A program made the position numbers and the translations under genes. A DNA stretch of 64,000 nucleotides, from the NCBI GenBank assembly GCA_039707465.1, contig CM077648.1:74642119-74706118 (forward strand). Reading direction: 5' to 3'. Positions 32,201-41,699 of the stretch are shown here, piece after piece (positions within the stretch are counted from its first letter, which is position 1; the number at the start of each line of letters is the position of its first letter). The notes beneath the pieces were generated by a model that was not told the origin of the DNA, ran no database searches, and saw nothing but the letters and a program-made list of their open reading frames with translations. The DNA is from Rhabdophis nuchalis (lineage: Eukaryota > Chordata > Lepidosauria > Squamata > Natricidae).

Positions 32201-34040
32201 GTTACAACTCAATCAACATGGCCAATTACAACCCTGTGCTTACACCTCTCGGAAACTCACTGCGTCCGAACGCGGTTGGGCGATTTGGGAAAAGGAGGCT
32301 TTTGCTGTTCGGTGGGCTCTCATGACTTGGCGACATTTTCTTGAGGGTGCCCCACATCCTTTCGAGGTCTGGACGGACCATAAAAATTTGGAAGCTCTTA
32401 CCTCCTCTCGGAAATTGTCCCCAAGGCAACTTCGTTGGGCTCACTATTTCCATCGTTTCAATTTCCACCTCAAATACATTCCTGGGGGCAAAAATTTCAT
32501 GGCTGATGCACTTTCCAGATTGCCACAATATGATGTGTCTAAGCTCACCATAATACAACCGATAATGCCACTCGCTTTACCTGCTACTCCAGTATCTACT
32601 ATAGCCCAAACTACTGTCCAAACTACTCCACCTGCTGACCTGATTGCTCGTATTAAGGATGAATTACTTACTGATGATTGGTATTCGACTCATTCAGGTG
32701 ATTGTACTACCAGAGACGATCTTCCCTGGATTGGTTCTAAGATCTATGTTCCTGCTACATTACGTCCTTTTGTCTTGCAACGCGCGCACGACTCACGTTT
32801 GGCTGGTCATTTCGGTTTCGTTAAAACTATTCATCTTATCAAGAGACAGTTCTGGTGGCCATCAATGAAGAAAGATGTTGAATCGTATATTGCCAGTTGC
32901 CCTGTATGTGCGGCTTCAAAACGTGCGCCGGGTAAGCCACAGGGTCTTCTCCAGTCTGTAGCTACGCCGGAAAGGCCTTGGAAGGAAATTTCAATGGACT
33001 TTATAGTTGATCTTCCGCCCAGTCAGGGTTATACCGTTATCTGGGTAGTTACCGATCTTTTTTCTAAACAAGTTCATTTTGTCCCCTGTACTAAAATTCC
33101 TTCTTCCAAATCTCTGGCCCGACTGTTCGTTTCCCATATCTATCGTTTTCATGGCGTCCCGCAACGCATCATCTCCGATAGAGGAACCCAATTTACTTCC
33201 CATTTTTGGAAGGAGTTTTTGAGACTGATTGGCTCCGCCCAAAGCTTAAGCTCCGCCTACCACCCTCAGACGAATGGATCTTGTGAAAGGGTTAATTCCG
33301 TTCTCGAACAGTACTTACGCTGCTTTATTAATTTTCAACAAGATGATTGGGCTGATCTTCTCATACATGCCGAAGTTGCGTATAATAACTCTGTTCACTC
33401 CAGTACGAATATGACCCCCTTTAAAATCATCTACGGACAGGACTTTGTACCCATACCCGAACTGCCTCACGACTCGCCGACGGTTCCCTCTTTATCTGAA
33501 TGGTCCTCTAGATTATCTTCTGTTTGGCCGGTTCTCCGGAAAACTTTAAACGATGCCCATGACTCGCACAAACTGTATGCTGATAAGAAACGAGCAGTCC
33601 CTCCCTCCTACAAAGTTGGTGATCAGGTTTATGTATCTACCAAAAATTTGGATAGCCCCCAAAAATGCAAGAAGCTAGGTCCCAAATTTGTTGGACCTTT
33701 CACGATCACCAAAATTATCAGCTCTGTGTCGGTCCGTTTGGATCTCCCCAAGACCTATCGGCGACTATACCCTGTATTCCATGTTCACTTACTGAAACCT
33801 GCTCGTACCTCCCATCTCCGCAAAAGATTGCCTGATACTCCTACACCTACCTTGGTGGATGGTCATCATCATTATGAGGTGCGAGACATTTTGGACTCCA
33901 GAATCCGCAGAAATAAAACTCAGTTCCTGGTCATGTGGAAAGATTTTCCCCCTTCTCACAACGAATGGGTGGATAAAGAGCATCTCAAAGCTCCTAAACT
34001 GGTACGCCAGTTTTATGCCAAGTATCCACACAAACCTTGA
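29229..34040 (+). CDS. Gag-Pol polyprotein of a Ty3/Gypsy chromovirus
   Basis: 1603 codons, single frame, starting at the first ATG after the LTR. Order: Gag with an N-terminal charged/coiled segment, a capsid-like region (about residues 180-350) and a CCHC knuckle CYRCGKEGHWADKC (390-403); aspartic protease with LIDSGCSKCLIS (Asp492); reverse transcriptase (about 650-900) with catalytic YIDD (824-827); RNase H (about 975-1100, Asp981 in QADASDVAVGA); integrase zinc finger (His1187 onward, ending CPVCAASK); integrase core with Asp1257, Asp1317 and Glu1353 (D-D35-E); and a C-terminal chromodomain beginning YEVRDILDSRI (about 1549-1595), with VMWKDFP and NEWVDKEHL. The chromodomain guides integration to marked chromatin in related elements. 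All catalytic residues I checked are present. Gag and Pol are in one frame with no frameshift, as in Tf1. Confidence 0.95.
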   Translation: MSDPSQEEPPLVEVLPETILGAEASHPPVQSEGIRSVMEGLAGLDLNLPAEESVKPKRWSEGVGMSGVNVSRRRLSPKKVIPELLREERELKEMAQDLLRQADEKRLALEKIWGREADRPQPRGSQAAPGRRSRVSTPSPPPQAGRELRREAASARQSRRATPSPPPQAGREANPINPRRLAKLPPLGVKYDGSADKLAFFLIHVDNYMQFYAADMDDEIKIRIVSMTLEDQASNWLASLHNCRSPALRDFDRFMNALRRRFEDPRVERKAKMKLKSLQQGDMSIQAYTQIFQELSVFMIGYSEQALMDIYIEGLNKDIYQTCVNRFRPETLNDWIDLASDVELDHAHLQDPVRLEKKTQEDSPKSHPPAREKRMQKGEGRTTQPRSGSCYRCGKEGHWADKCRSKPPPRPLSSLDRKQPRTPTVRAKPAMSGMEPINLSADQPSPGPDDWEASSDSSDDNLVSHRSGPLYINLMLLAPSTGRTCNVQALIDSGCSKCLISQDIVSKMGFHLKTLKTPIAFCQMDGSVAGGTPASFITEPIHVSIGTGHTETINFIVTAIADNAVILGVNWLRKWNPLINWKEGWVRIPLSLPEHTSLPSETDQPPQHHPPPHIESAAPLLDFPSPEVIPGEDKIPKEYWDLKDAFSERSCDSLPPHRATDCSIDFLPGVQLPKPRMYSMTPREMEELRRFIDKNLQRGFIEPARPRVAAPVMFREKKDGTLRLIQDYSYLNTICEHNIYPLPLMKDMLAHLATGKIFTKLDLREAYYRVRIKEGDEWKTAFNCPLGCFQFKVLPFGLQGAPSVFMQLINEVLHEHLYKGVIVYIDDIVVYSQTHDEHVKLVRSVLNKLRSAELYAKLSKCEFHQERIDYLGYRISSEGIEMDPAKVKAVTEWAPPRTRKQLQSFLGFANFYRQFIPSFADIALPITNLLKTKGEGKPRPGTPLKWTMECQAAFEKLKRLFAAEPVLKHPDVNSPFVIQADASDVAVGAVLLQLNQHGQLQPCAYTSRKLTASERGWAIWEKEAFAVRWALMTWRHFLEGAPHPFEVWTDHKNLEALTSSRKLSPRQLRWAHYFHRFNFHLKYIPGGKNFMADALSRLPQYDVSKLTIIQPIMPLALPATPVSTIAQTTVQTTPPADLIARIKDELLTDDWYSTHSGDCTTRDDLPWIGSKIYVPATLRPFVLQRAHDSRLAGHFGFVKTIHLIKRQFWWPSMKKDVESYIASCPVCAASKRAPGKPQGLLQSVATPERPWKEISMDFIVDLPPSQGYTVIWVVTDLFSKQVHFVPCTKIPSSKSLARLFVSHIYRFHGVPQRIISDRGTQFTSHFWKEFLRLIGSAQSLSSAYHPQTNGSCERVNSVLEQYLRCFINFQQDDWADLLIHAEVAYNNSVHSSTNMTPFKIIYGQDFVPIPELPHDSPTVPSLSEWSSRLSSVWPVLRKTLNDAHDSHKLYADKKRAVPPSYKVGDQVYVSTKNLDSPQKCKKLGPKFVGPFTITKIISSVSVRLDLPKTYRRLYPVFHVHLLKPARTSHLRKRLPDTPTPTLVDGHHHYEVRDILDSRIRRNKTQFLVMWKDFPPSHNEWVDKEHLKAPKLVRQFYAKYPHKP

Positions 34041-34140
34041 CTCTTTTTCCTTCTCCTCTCTGTTGTTTTGTCTCTCCCTTCTTGTCTTTCAGGTGTAGCC
34101 TCTCGTATGCCTATTGCTGCCCTGGATTTCCCGCTGTTCC

Positions 34141-34155
34141 TGGAGGAGGTCCGGA
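34141..34155 (+). promoter_or_regulatory. Polypurine tract
   Basis: The sequence GGAGGAGGTCCGGA directly precedes the right LTR and is the likely primer site for plus-strand DNA. It is interrupted by TCC, so the functional part is probably GGAGGAGG. Confidence 0.55.
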
Positions 34156-34521
34156 TGTCAGTCTCGCTAGTTCCTGCTTCGCTGCCATGGAAACGGGGAG
34201 GGTGGGGGGTTTGGGATGAGTGTGTTCTGCTGGTGGACAATGTTGATGTTTCGTGTTATCTCCTGTTTAACGGACCTGCATTCCAGGATGGTGAAGACCT
34301 GCCCACCTGATGTTGGAGATGGCTGCATATTGGACAATGCACAGGGGGGGTTTGGGGATTGGGATGGGCTTAAGCTTAATACTTTCTGTTCGCGCCTAAA
34401 CTATTCATTCTCAGCTTTACTTGGTCTGTACGCTATCGTAACTTAGTAAAAGGAGCCTTAACATTTCAAAATAATGTCTAAGTGTGGTCTTTCCTGAGTC
34501 AACGAAGAAACAGGCCTGACA
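34156..34521 (+). repeat. 3' LTR
   Basis: 366 bp and identical to 28826-29191 by eye. The primer-matching 11-mer is at 34407-34417. No clear AATAAA is seen; AAAATAATG near the end may serve as polyadenylation signal. Confidence 0.95.
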
Positions 34522-34526
34522 ATTGG

Positions 34527-35858
34527 GGCCTTCTGTTGATTAGAAAGCAAGAATGTACCACAAGGATCCCATTTGCCCTTTTCTTTTTTTTGTAGGGGAT
34601 GCTTGATATGGCTTTTCTGAATCTATAAGTGCAAGATCAGACACTGCTGTTTCTTTGGGGTGGGGCAAGAATATACAACTTCAAGCTGATTCCATAAGAA
34701 GATGCATTCCATAAAGTTGGGGATAATGTGCAATGTAGGCTATGGATAAGAAAGCAGGAACAAACTCCGTAGTTATCTCCTCCAACCTCCCTCTTAATGG
34801 TAAATCTCTCTTAGGAGAAGTGACTGAGGAACAAAAATGAAACAATGACTTGATTTTCATCACAAAGGCTAAGGTATAATATGGCTTAACATGGTGTGCA
34901 ACAAGCACCAGCAACTCAAACTCACATAGCAGGCTAATCTAGAATCCAACAGCTATTACTATTGTCTATCCAAATGAAACATTTGGTTGGACTGAGCAAG
35001 TTTGACTGGCCATCAGGCACCCAGCTGTTTATTATGCCTAAGGAATGCCTAAAATTTATCTTCTGGTTTCTAGGTGAGCACCATGACAGCAAACTGACTC
35101 TCTGTTAAAATAGTGTTTGATAATAGGCAGGGAGAGGAGAGCAGAATTCTTGGTTCAGTTTGCCTGCAAAATAGCTCACTTTGCAAAGAACACTTCCTTA
35201 TTATTCCAGGATTCCAAGTTGTTTTTGTTCTGGATCTGACTTTGATGGACATCTTTATTTGTCTCTCTACAGCAATATTGCCAATTTGACAAAAGGATAA
35301 CTAGGCAATGATTTCCACTATAGTCTGTGTTTTAATTTCAAGCTGAATTTCTTCTTCACATCCTTCTAATTATACACTGGACATATGTCTATGTCATACT
35401 GTATCTGTTCCATTTATATCATAGTCTATTTTTTGGGATTAGCACCTATGGATGGCTAATCAAGATAAAATATGTTTTGTACAAATGCCTTAGTAGTCTC
35501 TTGACATTTGTACTTGGCGGCACAGATGGAAACAGAATGTAGAGAATATAAAGTACTTGGAGGAAACTAAGGAAACCTCCTGATCTGAGGGTTTTCTTTT
35601 AAAGTCAAATGTTATCACTAACTCAGATCATATGGTAGTGCCAGCTAATCATGCTTGCTTCCAAAAAAAGAAAAAGAGAAAAATGTGGATCTGGACAGGA
35701 AACTACCAGGACATGGAAAGACTGTAGGCTAGACTAAGAAGTGGTCGGGGAGGGGGAGGGGGGATGGGACAAGAAGAAGCATGGCAAGCCACGTGCACTT
35801 CGTTACAAGAAAACTGTGTGAAACTGTCCCAGTAGTTATGTGGATTGAGCTCAATTTT
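34527..35858. other. No gene recognised
   Basis: AT-rich DNA with a G-rich tract at 35743-35768. No recognised repeat and no coding signal. Confidence 0.5.
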
Positions 35859-37035
35859 AGGTAGGGGGGCAGAGGTCGGCCTCGAGACCCCTCTTATGCG
35901 GGGTTCCTCAGGGGTCAGTCCTCTCGCCCCTCCTATTCAACATATATATGAAGCCGCTGCGCGAGATCATCCATGGTTTTGGGGTGGGATATCATCTGTA
36001 CGCTGATGATACTCAGCTGTACATATCCACCCCAGACCACCCAAACGATGCTGCCGAGGTGTTGTCCCGGTGTTTGGAGGCTGTACGGATCTGGATGGAT
36101 AGTAACAAACTCAAGCTCAACCCGTCCAAGACTGAGTGGCTGTGGTTTCCGGCATCCCGGTTCAGCCAGATTATTCCAACTCTGGCCATTGGGGGCGAAA
36201 CACTGGCCCCCGTGGAGAGGGCCCGCAATTTGGGTGTCCTCCTGGATTCCCGGCTGTCCATGGACGGCCATGTGGTGGCCGTGGCCAGGGGGGCGTTTCA
36301 TCAGGTACGCCTGATGCGCCAATTGCGCCCCTTACTGGACCGGGCTGCCCTTCACACAGTCACTCAAGCACTTGTGACATCCCGACTCGACTACTGTAAT
36401 GCTCTCTACATGGGGCTTCCCTTGAGGTGCACTCAAAAGCTACAGCTAGTTCAGAATGCAGCCGCGCGGGTGATTACGGGAGCTCCTAGACACTCCCATA
36501 TAACACCGATCCTGCGCGAGCTGCACTGGCTTCCTGTGGTTTTTCGGGTGCGCTTCAAGGTTTTGACGACCATCTTCAAATCGCTCCATGGCTCGGGACC
36601 TAGTTATTTGCAAGACCGTCTCCTGCCCCATACATCCCTTTGACCGATCCACTCCCACAAGGAGGGCCTTCTCAGGGTGCCTTCGGCCGGACAATGCCGA
36701 CTAGCGACACCCAGGGGAAGGGCCTTCTCTGTGGCGGGCCCCGCCCTTTGGAACGACCTACCCCCAGAACTTTGCACCATCTCAGACCTCCGCCTCTTCC
36801 ACCAGTGTCTAAAGACACATTTCTTTCATCAAGCTGGCCTAGTGTAACCTCCGCTGTGACTATTTTAGATAGCTTCTATTTTAGGGGATTTTAATTTGGT
36901 TTTAGTGCAGGATGGGTATTTAATAAGTTTTTTAAATTTTATATTTGTTTTTGTATGTATTTTAAATTCCTGTGCGCCGCACTGGGTCCTCTTTGGAGAA
37001 GGGTGGGATATAAATCTAATAAAATAAATAAATAA
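35859..37035 (+). mobile_element. L2 LINE 3' third, 5'-truncated
   Basis: Begins in the reverse transcriptase at the GVPQGSVLSPLLF block. The frame 35948-36643 carries YADD and runs to LLPHTSL, then a stop (TGA at 36641-36643) where other copies have an Arg codon. The remaining ORF follows in a shifted frame. The 3' UTR hairpin and an (AAATA)n tail end at about 37035. The ORF is split, so it is a pseudocopy. Confidence 0.9.
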
Positions 37036-37189
37036 GGTAGCCTTTACATTTCCCCACCATGTCAAGGTGAAATTCCAGAACAGATATATTTCAGAACATG
37101 CATGAAGCTTATTCTAGCCACTAGACATCATTATGACCTTTAACCAAAATACCTCTATGAAGATGCTGTGTAAACGAAATGACAATACA

Positions 37190-37560
37190 TTCTCACCCAA
37201 GAGAGAACCATCATCATATGCAGAGTCAACTATCTTGGTTGCAGTCAACATTATATAGACAGGATGCCAACTACACCAAGAATCAAGGAGTACCTAAGTG
37301 CAACAAAGAATCAAGCCCAGAACTATCTAATAGCCATCCAGCACCCTGTGTAGAATGAACTACACATTTAATTGGGAATATATGGAAATAATTAACTCCA
37401 TAACGAACAGAAGATCAGAAAAATCTTGGAAGTCTTAGATAAAATAACTATCAACTGATCGATGGAACTAGATAGAATTTACCACCCAATATAGAGAAGA
37501 CAAGACCAATCAGAATAGAACCAGAACCATTGTTAATGACCAATAAATGGATGCATCCCT
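37190..37560 (+). mobile_element. Possible Penelope-like GIY-YIG remnant
   Basis: One broken frame reads an HYIDRMPTTPRIKEY-like stretch followed by SATKNQAQNYLIAI. This resembles the YIGqTGR.L..RI.EH block of Penelope-type endonucleases. It is heavily decayed, with stops, and the assignment is tentative. Confidence 0.3.
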
Positions 37561-37735
37561 AGAATTCTCCAACTACCAACCAATCCCACAGAATTCAAAT
37601 TTCAGACAGGTTATAAATATTGCAAGACAATCACCAGTTTTCAACCACTGCATTGAAATAACTCTCGAATGCAAGGAAAAATGTTGCAAAAAAAAATGTG
37701 ATGACTGATCTTTCTCATTCTAGAGCAGGGGTTCC

Positions 37736-37854
37736 CAACATGGCAACTTTAAGACTTGTGGACTTCAACTCCCAGAATTCTCCATCCAGCTGGCTGGAGA
37801 ATTCTGGGAGTTGAAGTCCACAAGTCTTAAAGTTGCCAAGTTTGGGAACCCCTG
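37736..37854. mobile_element. hAT MITE, exact TSD
   Basis: 119 bp, ends CAGGGGTTCCCAACATGG and CCAAGTTTGGGAACCCCTG. TSD TTCTAGAG at 37728-37735 and 37855-37862, exact. Confidence 0.95.
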
Positions 37855-37862
37855 TTCTAGAG

Positions 37863-39322
37863 GAATCTCAACAAAATTATAAAGAACATTATAATGACAA
37901 AGAATGTCCATATCTTCCATTGTATTGGAGTATGGTATGACTCCAACAATTATTTAATTATATTATTTAATTATTAACTCCAGGTGGCATATAATATTAA
38001 AAACAGGAAGAACATGAAAACAAGAAAATAATTATACACATCTGGAGAGTAACATTCAAACTAGCTTGAGGGAAATCAAGACATATCGTAATGGATTTCA
38101 ATATTGCAACTGGAAACCACTCATGGATTATTATTATTTTTGTATAAAACAGAGAAGAAAAATGAACTCCTCATCTATGATTTTGATGATTAGAGAGAAT
38201 AGATTATAGAAAGAAGAGTCCCAATGTAATTTAAAGAAAGAGATAAATCTACAGCTGCACTTGCACTTCTGTAAAGATGAACAGAAGCCATTTTTTTCTA
38301 TTTTTTTTTTCTATTTTCTTTTTTCCACTTTAACTTTTTCTTTTATTTCTTCCCTTTTCTTTTTCCTCCTTCCTTTGTTTTAGTTGGTATTAATTTCTAC
38401 TCTTTTTAAATCTTTTAATAAAATCATATTTAAAACAGATATTGCAACCCCATTTTTTGAGTGTGGATTATTTATATTTATTTCAAGCTAGCGGAGAGAG
38501 GAGCAGCCAGTGAGAAGCCTATCGAAATACAGGATTTTATAGCTAACAAAATGATTCCTTGGGTGGATGTGCTTCTCCATATCTAGAGGGCAAGCCACGT
38601 CAAACTGCTGCTTTAAAAAACAAAAGAGAACATTTGGCACACAAAATTTAATATTATCTAAGCTTTGATGACCTAGACACCCCCTTCATCAGATGTATGT
38701 GGCTGAGTTAGAAAAGTAAATGGTCACACTGACCACTCTAAAATGATGGTTAATCGTAACACAGACAGCCTGGCAGTGCTAAACAAATTAACATCCACAG
38801 AGAATATGTGACATGTCAAAGTATTGCATTTGAAAATGTGAAGCCCTGAAAAGTGTCTGAATTAATTCCCTCAATCTTGAAAAACAACGCTTGGAAATAT
38901 TTTCTACTAATGCAGGACTGATTCCTTGGAAAAATCTAACCAGAAAACTCTTTAACCTAGCAGTAGGCCCTACTGGCTTCAATCAATGCATGTAAAAGCC
39001 ACTTTATAGCCTGGGTTTACAGGCAAGGCATATTTATTACCTTGACCAGGTTGTAAATCACTGTAGGCATTTTTTGGCTTTGGAATGTTCCTTCTGCCAC
39101 CCACACAGCTGAGGAAAGGATTATTAAGGAAACTTTTGCTGCCTGGGCCAACAGTAGCAGCAGCAGCAGGTGCTGTTTCCCAGACAGCAAGAAGGTAGAA
39201 GGTGGAGCTCACATCTTCACTAATAATGTTAAAAGATGCAATGGGAGCCATTTAAAACGCCAAGGGAGAAATATTTCACTGCTGTGTATCCTATATTCAC
39301 TAACCATAAACACAGCTAATTG
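37863..39322. other. No gene recognised; pyrimidine-rich stretch
   Basis: AT-rich DNA. Positions 38280-38440 are a T/C-rich run followed by AATAAAATCATATTTAAAA, similar in style to an L1 3' end but too short to call. A 90-codon minus-strand frame (39251-38979) has no recognisable domain. Confidence 0.45.
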
Positions 39323-39330
39323 AACTAGGG

Positions 39331-39468
39331 CAGTGGTGGGCAAACTTTGCAACTTTAAGTCTGAAGGACTTCAGCTCCCAGACTTCTCCAGCCAGCAAAG
39401 CAAAGCTGGCTGGAGAAGTCTGGGAGCTGAAGTCCTTCAGACTTAGTTGCAAAGTTTGCTCACCCCTG
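39331..39468. mobile_element. hAT MITE, exact TSD
   Basis: 138 bp, ends CAGTGGTGGGCAAACTTTGC and GCAAAGTTTGCTCACCCCTG. Exact TSD AACTAGGG at 39323-39330 and 39469-39476. The left tip resembles CAGTGGTGGG, but the body is the CAGGGGT family. Confidence 0.95.
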
Positions 39469-39777
39469 AACTAGGGCTTCATATCCTAGCACACTCACAG
39501 AGGAGTTAAAGAAACAAATAGAAGTAAACCACCGATCCAGCACCTTAGTTCACATTCAGTTGCCATAGGAAGAACCTCATCAAATACGGTCTGTCCCCGC
39601 AACAATTAAAACGAGTAGACTGAAGGACTAATAAATTGACACAAGTGGCAAGAAGGTTTGTGCATAGAGACAGACATATTGGGAGATTGTAAATATTTGA
39701 GAGGAAAAAGAAATGTAGAATATGCATAATGAGCCCTCAAGGGGCAGATGTAATAGTTCCATATAAGTTGAGAGTGT

Positions 39778-40430
39778 GCCCTGTGGAGAAAGGATCATTG
39801 AAACGACAGCTCATATCCTGTTACGTCCCAAAGGTCCTTTTTCAAGAAGCAAGTGGAGTTTCTTGTTTTTCTTTGAAGACATTTCACTTCTCACCCAAGA
39901 AACGTCTTCAGTTCTGATTGGATGGAGAGGAATGGAAGGATTTATACTTCTTGTAGACAGCTGGTCATTTGCATTTTTTAAAGAGTTGTTGAGGCCACTT
40001 GGAGGTTTATTTGTACCTCAGAGTGACCTGAGTAATGCCAATGGGTGTGGACCATCTCAGAACTGCTGAAAGGATTGTGTTGTGAATCTATGTTTCCTGC
40101 AGGATGTTTTCTGCCCTGTGTCCCTTCACTATTGAACACAGGTGAAGGCTGTTGGGGATGAATTTATTTTGGCTCCATCTCAAACAGAAGTACAAGTGCT
40201 TCCTGTAGTCTGCAATTTTTCTAGAAATCCATTCATACTCCCCCACCATTTGAGGATGTTCATCCCAAAATGCACAGGTAAGTGCCTATAGAGATTCTCA
40301 GTCATCCATGTCTTCAGAGCTGAGGAAGCTTCTTAGATGAGAAGCAAAATATCTTCAAAGAAAAATAAGAAAGTCCAATTGCCTCTTGGAAATGCACCTT
40401 TTAGACAACCATGACATGAGAATCTCCATA
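39778..40430. repeat. Penelope-like inverted terminal repeats
   Basis: The segment 39790-39930, read on the minus strand, and the segment 40300-40430, read on the plus strand, carry the same motif series. The order is 'gaagcttcttrgatgagaag', 'atcttcaaagaaaaa', 'aagaaastcca', then 'ttgcctcttggaaa'. They flank about 370 bp of unique-looking sequence. I recognise this series as typical of squamate Penelope-like repeats, from memory only. No open frame spans it. Confidence 0.45.
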
Positions 40431-40510
40431 GATATATCCTGTTATATTGCCCTCTCTATAGGGACACATCTTATAATGCTTTATCTGATTAAATGTCAAG
40501 AAGATCCAGG

Positions 40511-41183
40511 CAGTTATAATAATAATCTTTATTGTCATTGTACTAAAATTACAATGAAATTGGTTTTAACTTCACTGGTGCAAAATTATAATAGAAACAA
40601 AAAAGAGAGAAAAGAAAAAAGAAAAAACTAGCATGTGCATGGAGTGATTGCGGTTGAATTTAAAAGTCTCACAGCCCAAGGATAGAAGCTACCTTTAAAC
40701 CTGTTTGTTCGGCTGGCTATGCTTTGATATCTTCTGCCTGATGGTAGAAGTGCAAAGAGATACCAACCAGGGTGTTGAATCATCTTTGAGAATCTTCCTT
40801 GCTCTGCTAAAGCAGCAAGATCTGGCGATGTCATCCAGTGATGTCAGAGGGCAACCGATGGTTTCTTGTGCCGAATTGATCACTCTCTGTAGTGCCTTTC
40901 TCTCCGCAACTGTTCAACCAGCATACCACACTGTGATACAATATATGAGGACACTTTCTATGGTGGACTGCTAGAAAGAGGTCATCAGCCGTTGTTCCAC
41001 CTGATTTTTCCGCAGGACTCTAAGGAAATGAAGTCTCTGTTGGGCTTTTCCAATCACCAGAGACGTGTTGTTTTTCCAGGTGAGATCTTGGCTAATAAGC
41101 ACTCCTAAGAATTTAAAAGAGGAAACCCTCTCCACACAACCCCCCTCAATATACAGTGGGGCAGGTTCCTCTCTGTGCTTCCG
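40511..41183 (-). mobile_element. Rex1/L2-like LINE 3' end
   Basis: Read leftward from 41183, one piece gives VERVSSFKFLGVLISQDLTW and RLHFLRVLRKNQVEQRLM. After a stop, a second piece gives INSAQETIGCPLTSLDDIARS and RKILKDDS. The end has the hairpin TCATTGTA...TACAATGA (40557-40535) and AATAAAG plus (ATT)n. It shares its terminus with the deleted LINE at 9066. The frame is broken, so it is dead. Confidence 0.8.
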
Positions 41184-41575
41184 GATACGCTCCCACAGAG
41201 AGGGCCTCCTCAGGGTGCCGTTGGCTGGACAATGCCGACTGGCAACACCCAGGGGAAGAGCCTTCTCTGTGGCGGGACCAGCCCTTTGGAATGACTTACC
41301 CCCTGAACTTCGCACCATCTCCGACCTCCGCCTCTTCCGCAGGTGTCTGAAGACACATTTGTTCCATCTAGCCGGCCTAGCGTAACCTCCATTACTGACT
41401 TTTAGATAGTTTTAAATTTGGGGTTTTAATTCGGTTTTTAGCGCAGGATTTTATTGGAATAAGTTTTTTAAAATTTTATATGTTTTTGTATGTATTTTAG
41501 TATTCCTGTGCGCCTCCCTGGGTCCATTTGGAGAAGGGCGGGGTATAAATATAATAAATAAAATAAATAAATAAA
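41184..41575 (+). mobile_element. L2 LINE 3' end, 5'-truncated
   Basis: Begins at the 'SHREGLLRVP' block and stays in frame to LFHLAGLA at 41385. The 3' UTR, GC hairpin and (AAATA)n tail follow. It abuts the minus-strand Rex1-like tail head to head. Confidence 0.88.
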
Positions 41576-41699
41576 TATGTATACAGTGAGTAGAGGTAGG
41601 GGCTGAGCACATTTTTTTTTCAAATGGGTATAAATATTTATTGCAAACTTAAGCTGTCTACATGAATCTGAACTACTAATACTTTTGTAGTATTAGTAA

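Larger units (their letters stand above)
28826..34521 (+). mobile_element. Complete Ty3/Gypsy chromovirus-type LTR retrotransposon
   Basis: 5696 bp with two 366-bp LTRs (28826-29191 and 34156-34521) that I find identical, a 37-nt leader, one 1603-codon Gag-Pol frame (29229-34040), a purine-rich tract and the right LTR. Flanks are ATTGA (28821-28825) and ATTGG (34522-34526), a TSD of at least 4 bp. LTR termini TGTCAG...CTGACA are inverted. There is no envelope gene. The C-terminal chromodomain and the self-priming signal place it near the Tf1/sushi group of chromoviruses. Identical LTRs and an intact frame mean a very recent insertion, and the element could be active. Confidence 0.95.

Noticed and set aside
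28826..34521. Endogenous retrovirus
   Set aside because: No envelope gene. Integrase ends in a chromodomain and RT resembles Ty3/Gypsy chromoviruses, so it is an LTR retrotransposon.
38979..39251. 90-codon minus-strand frame as a host exon
   Set aside because: No recognisable domain, no convincing splice sites checked, and this length is expected by chance in 64 kb.
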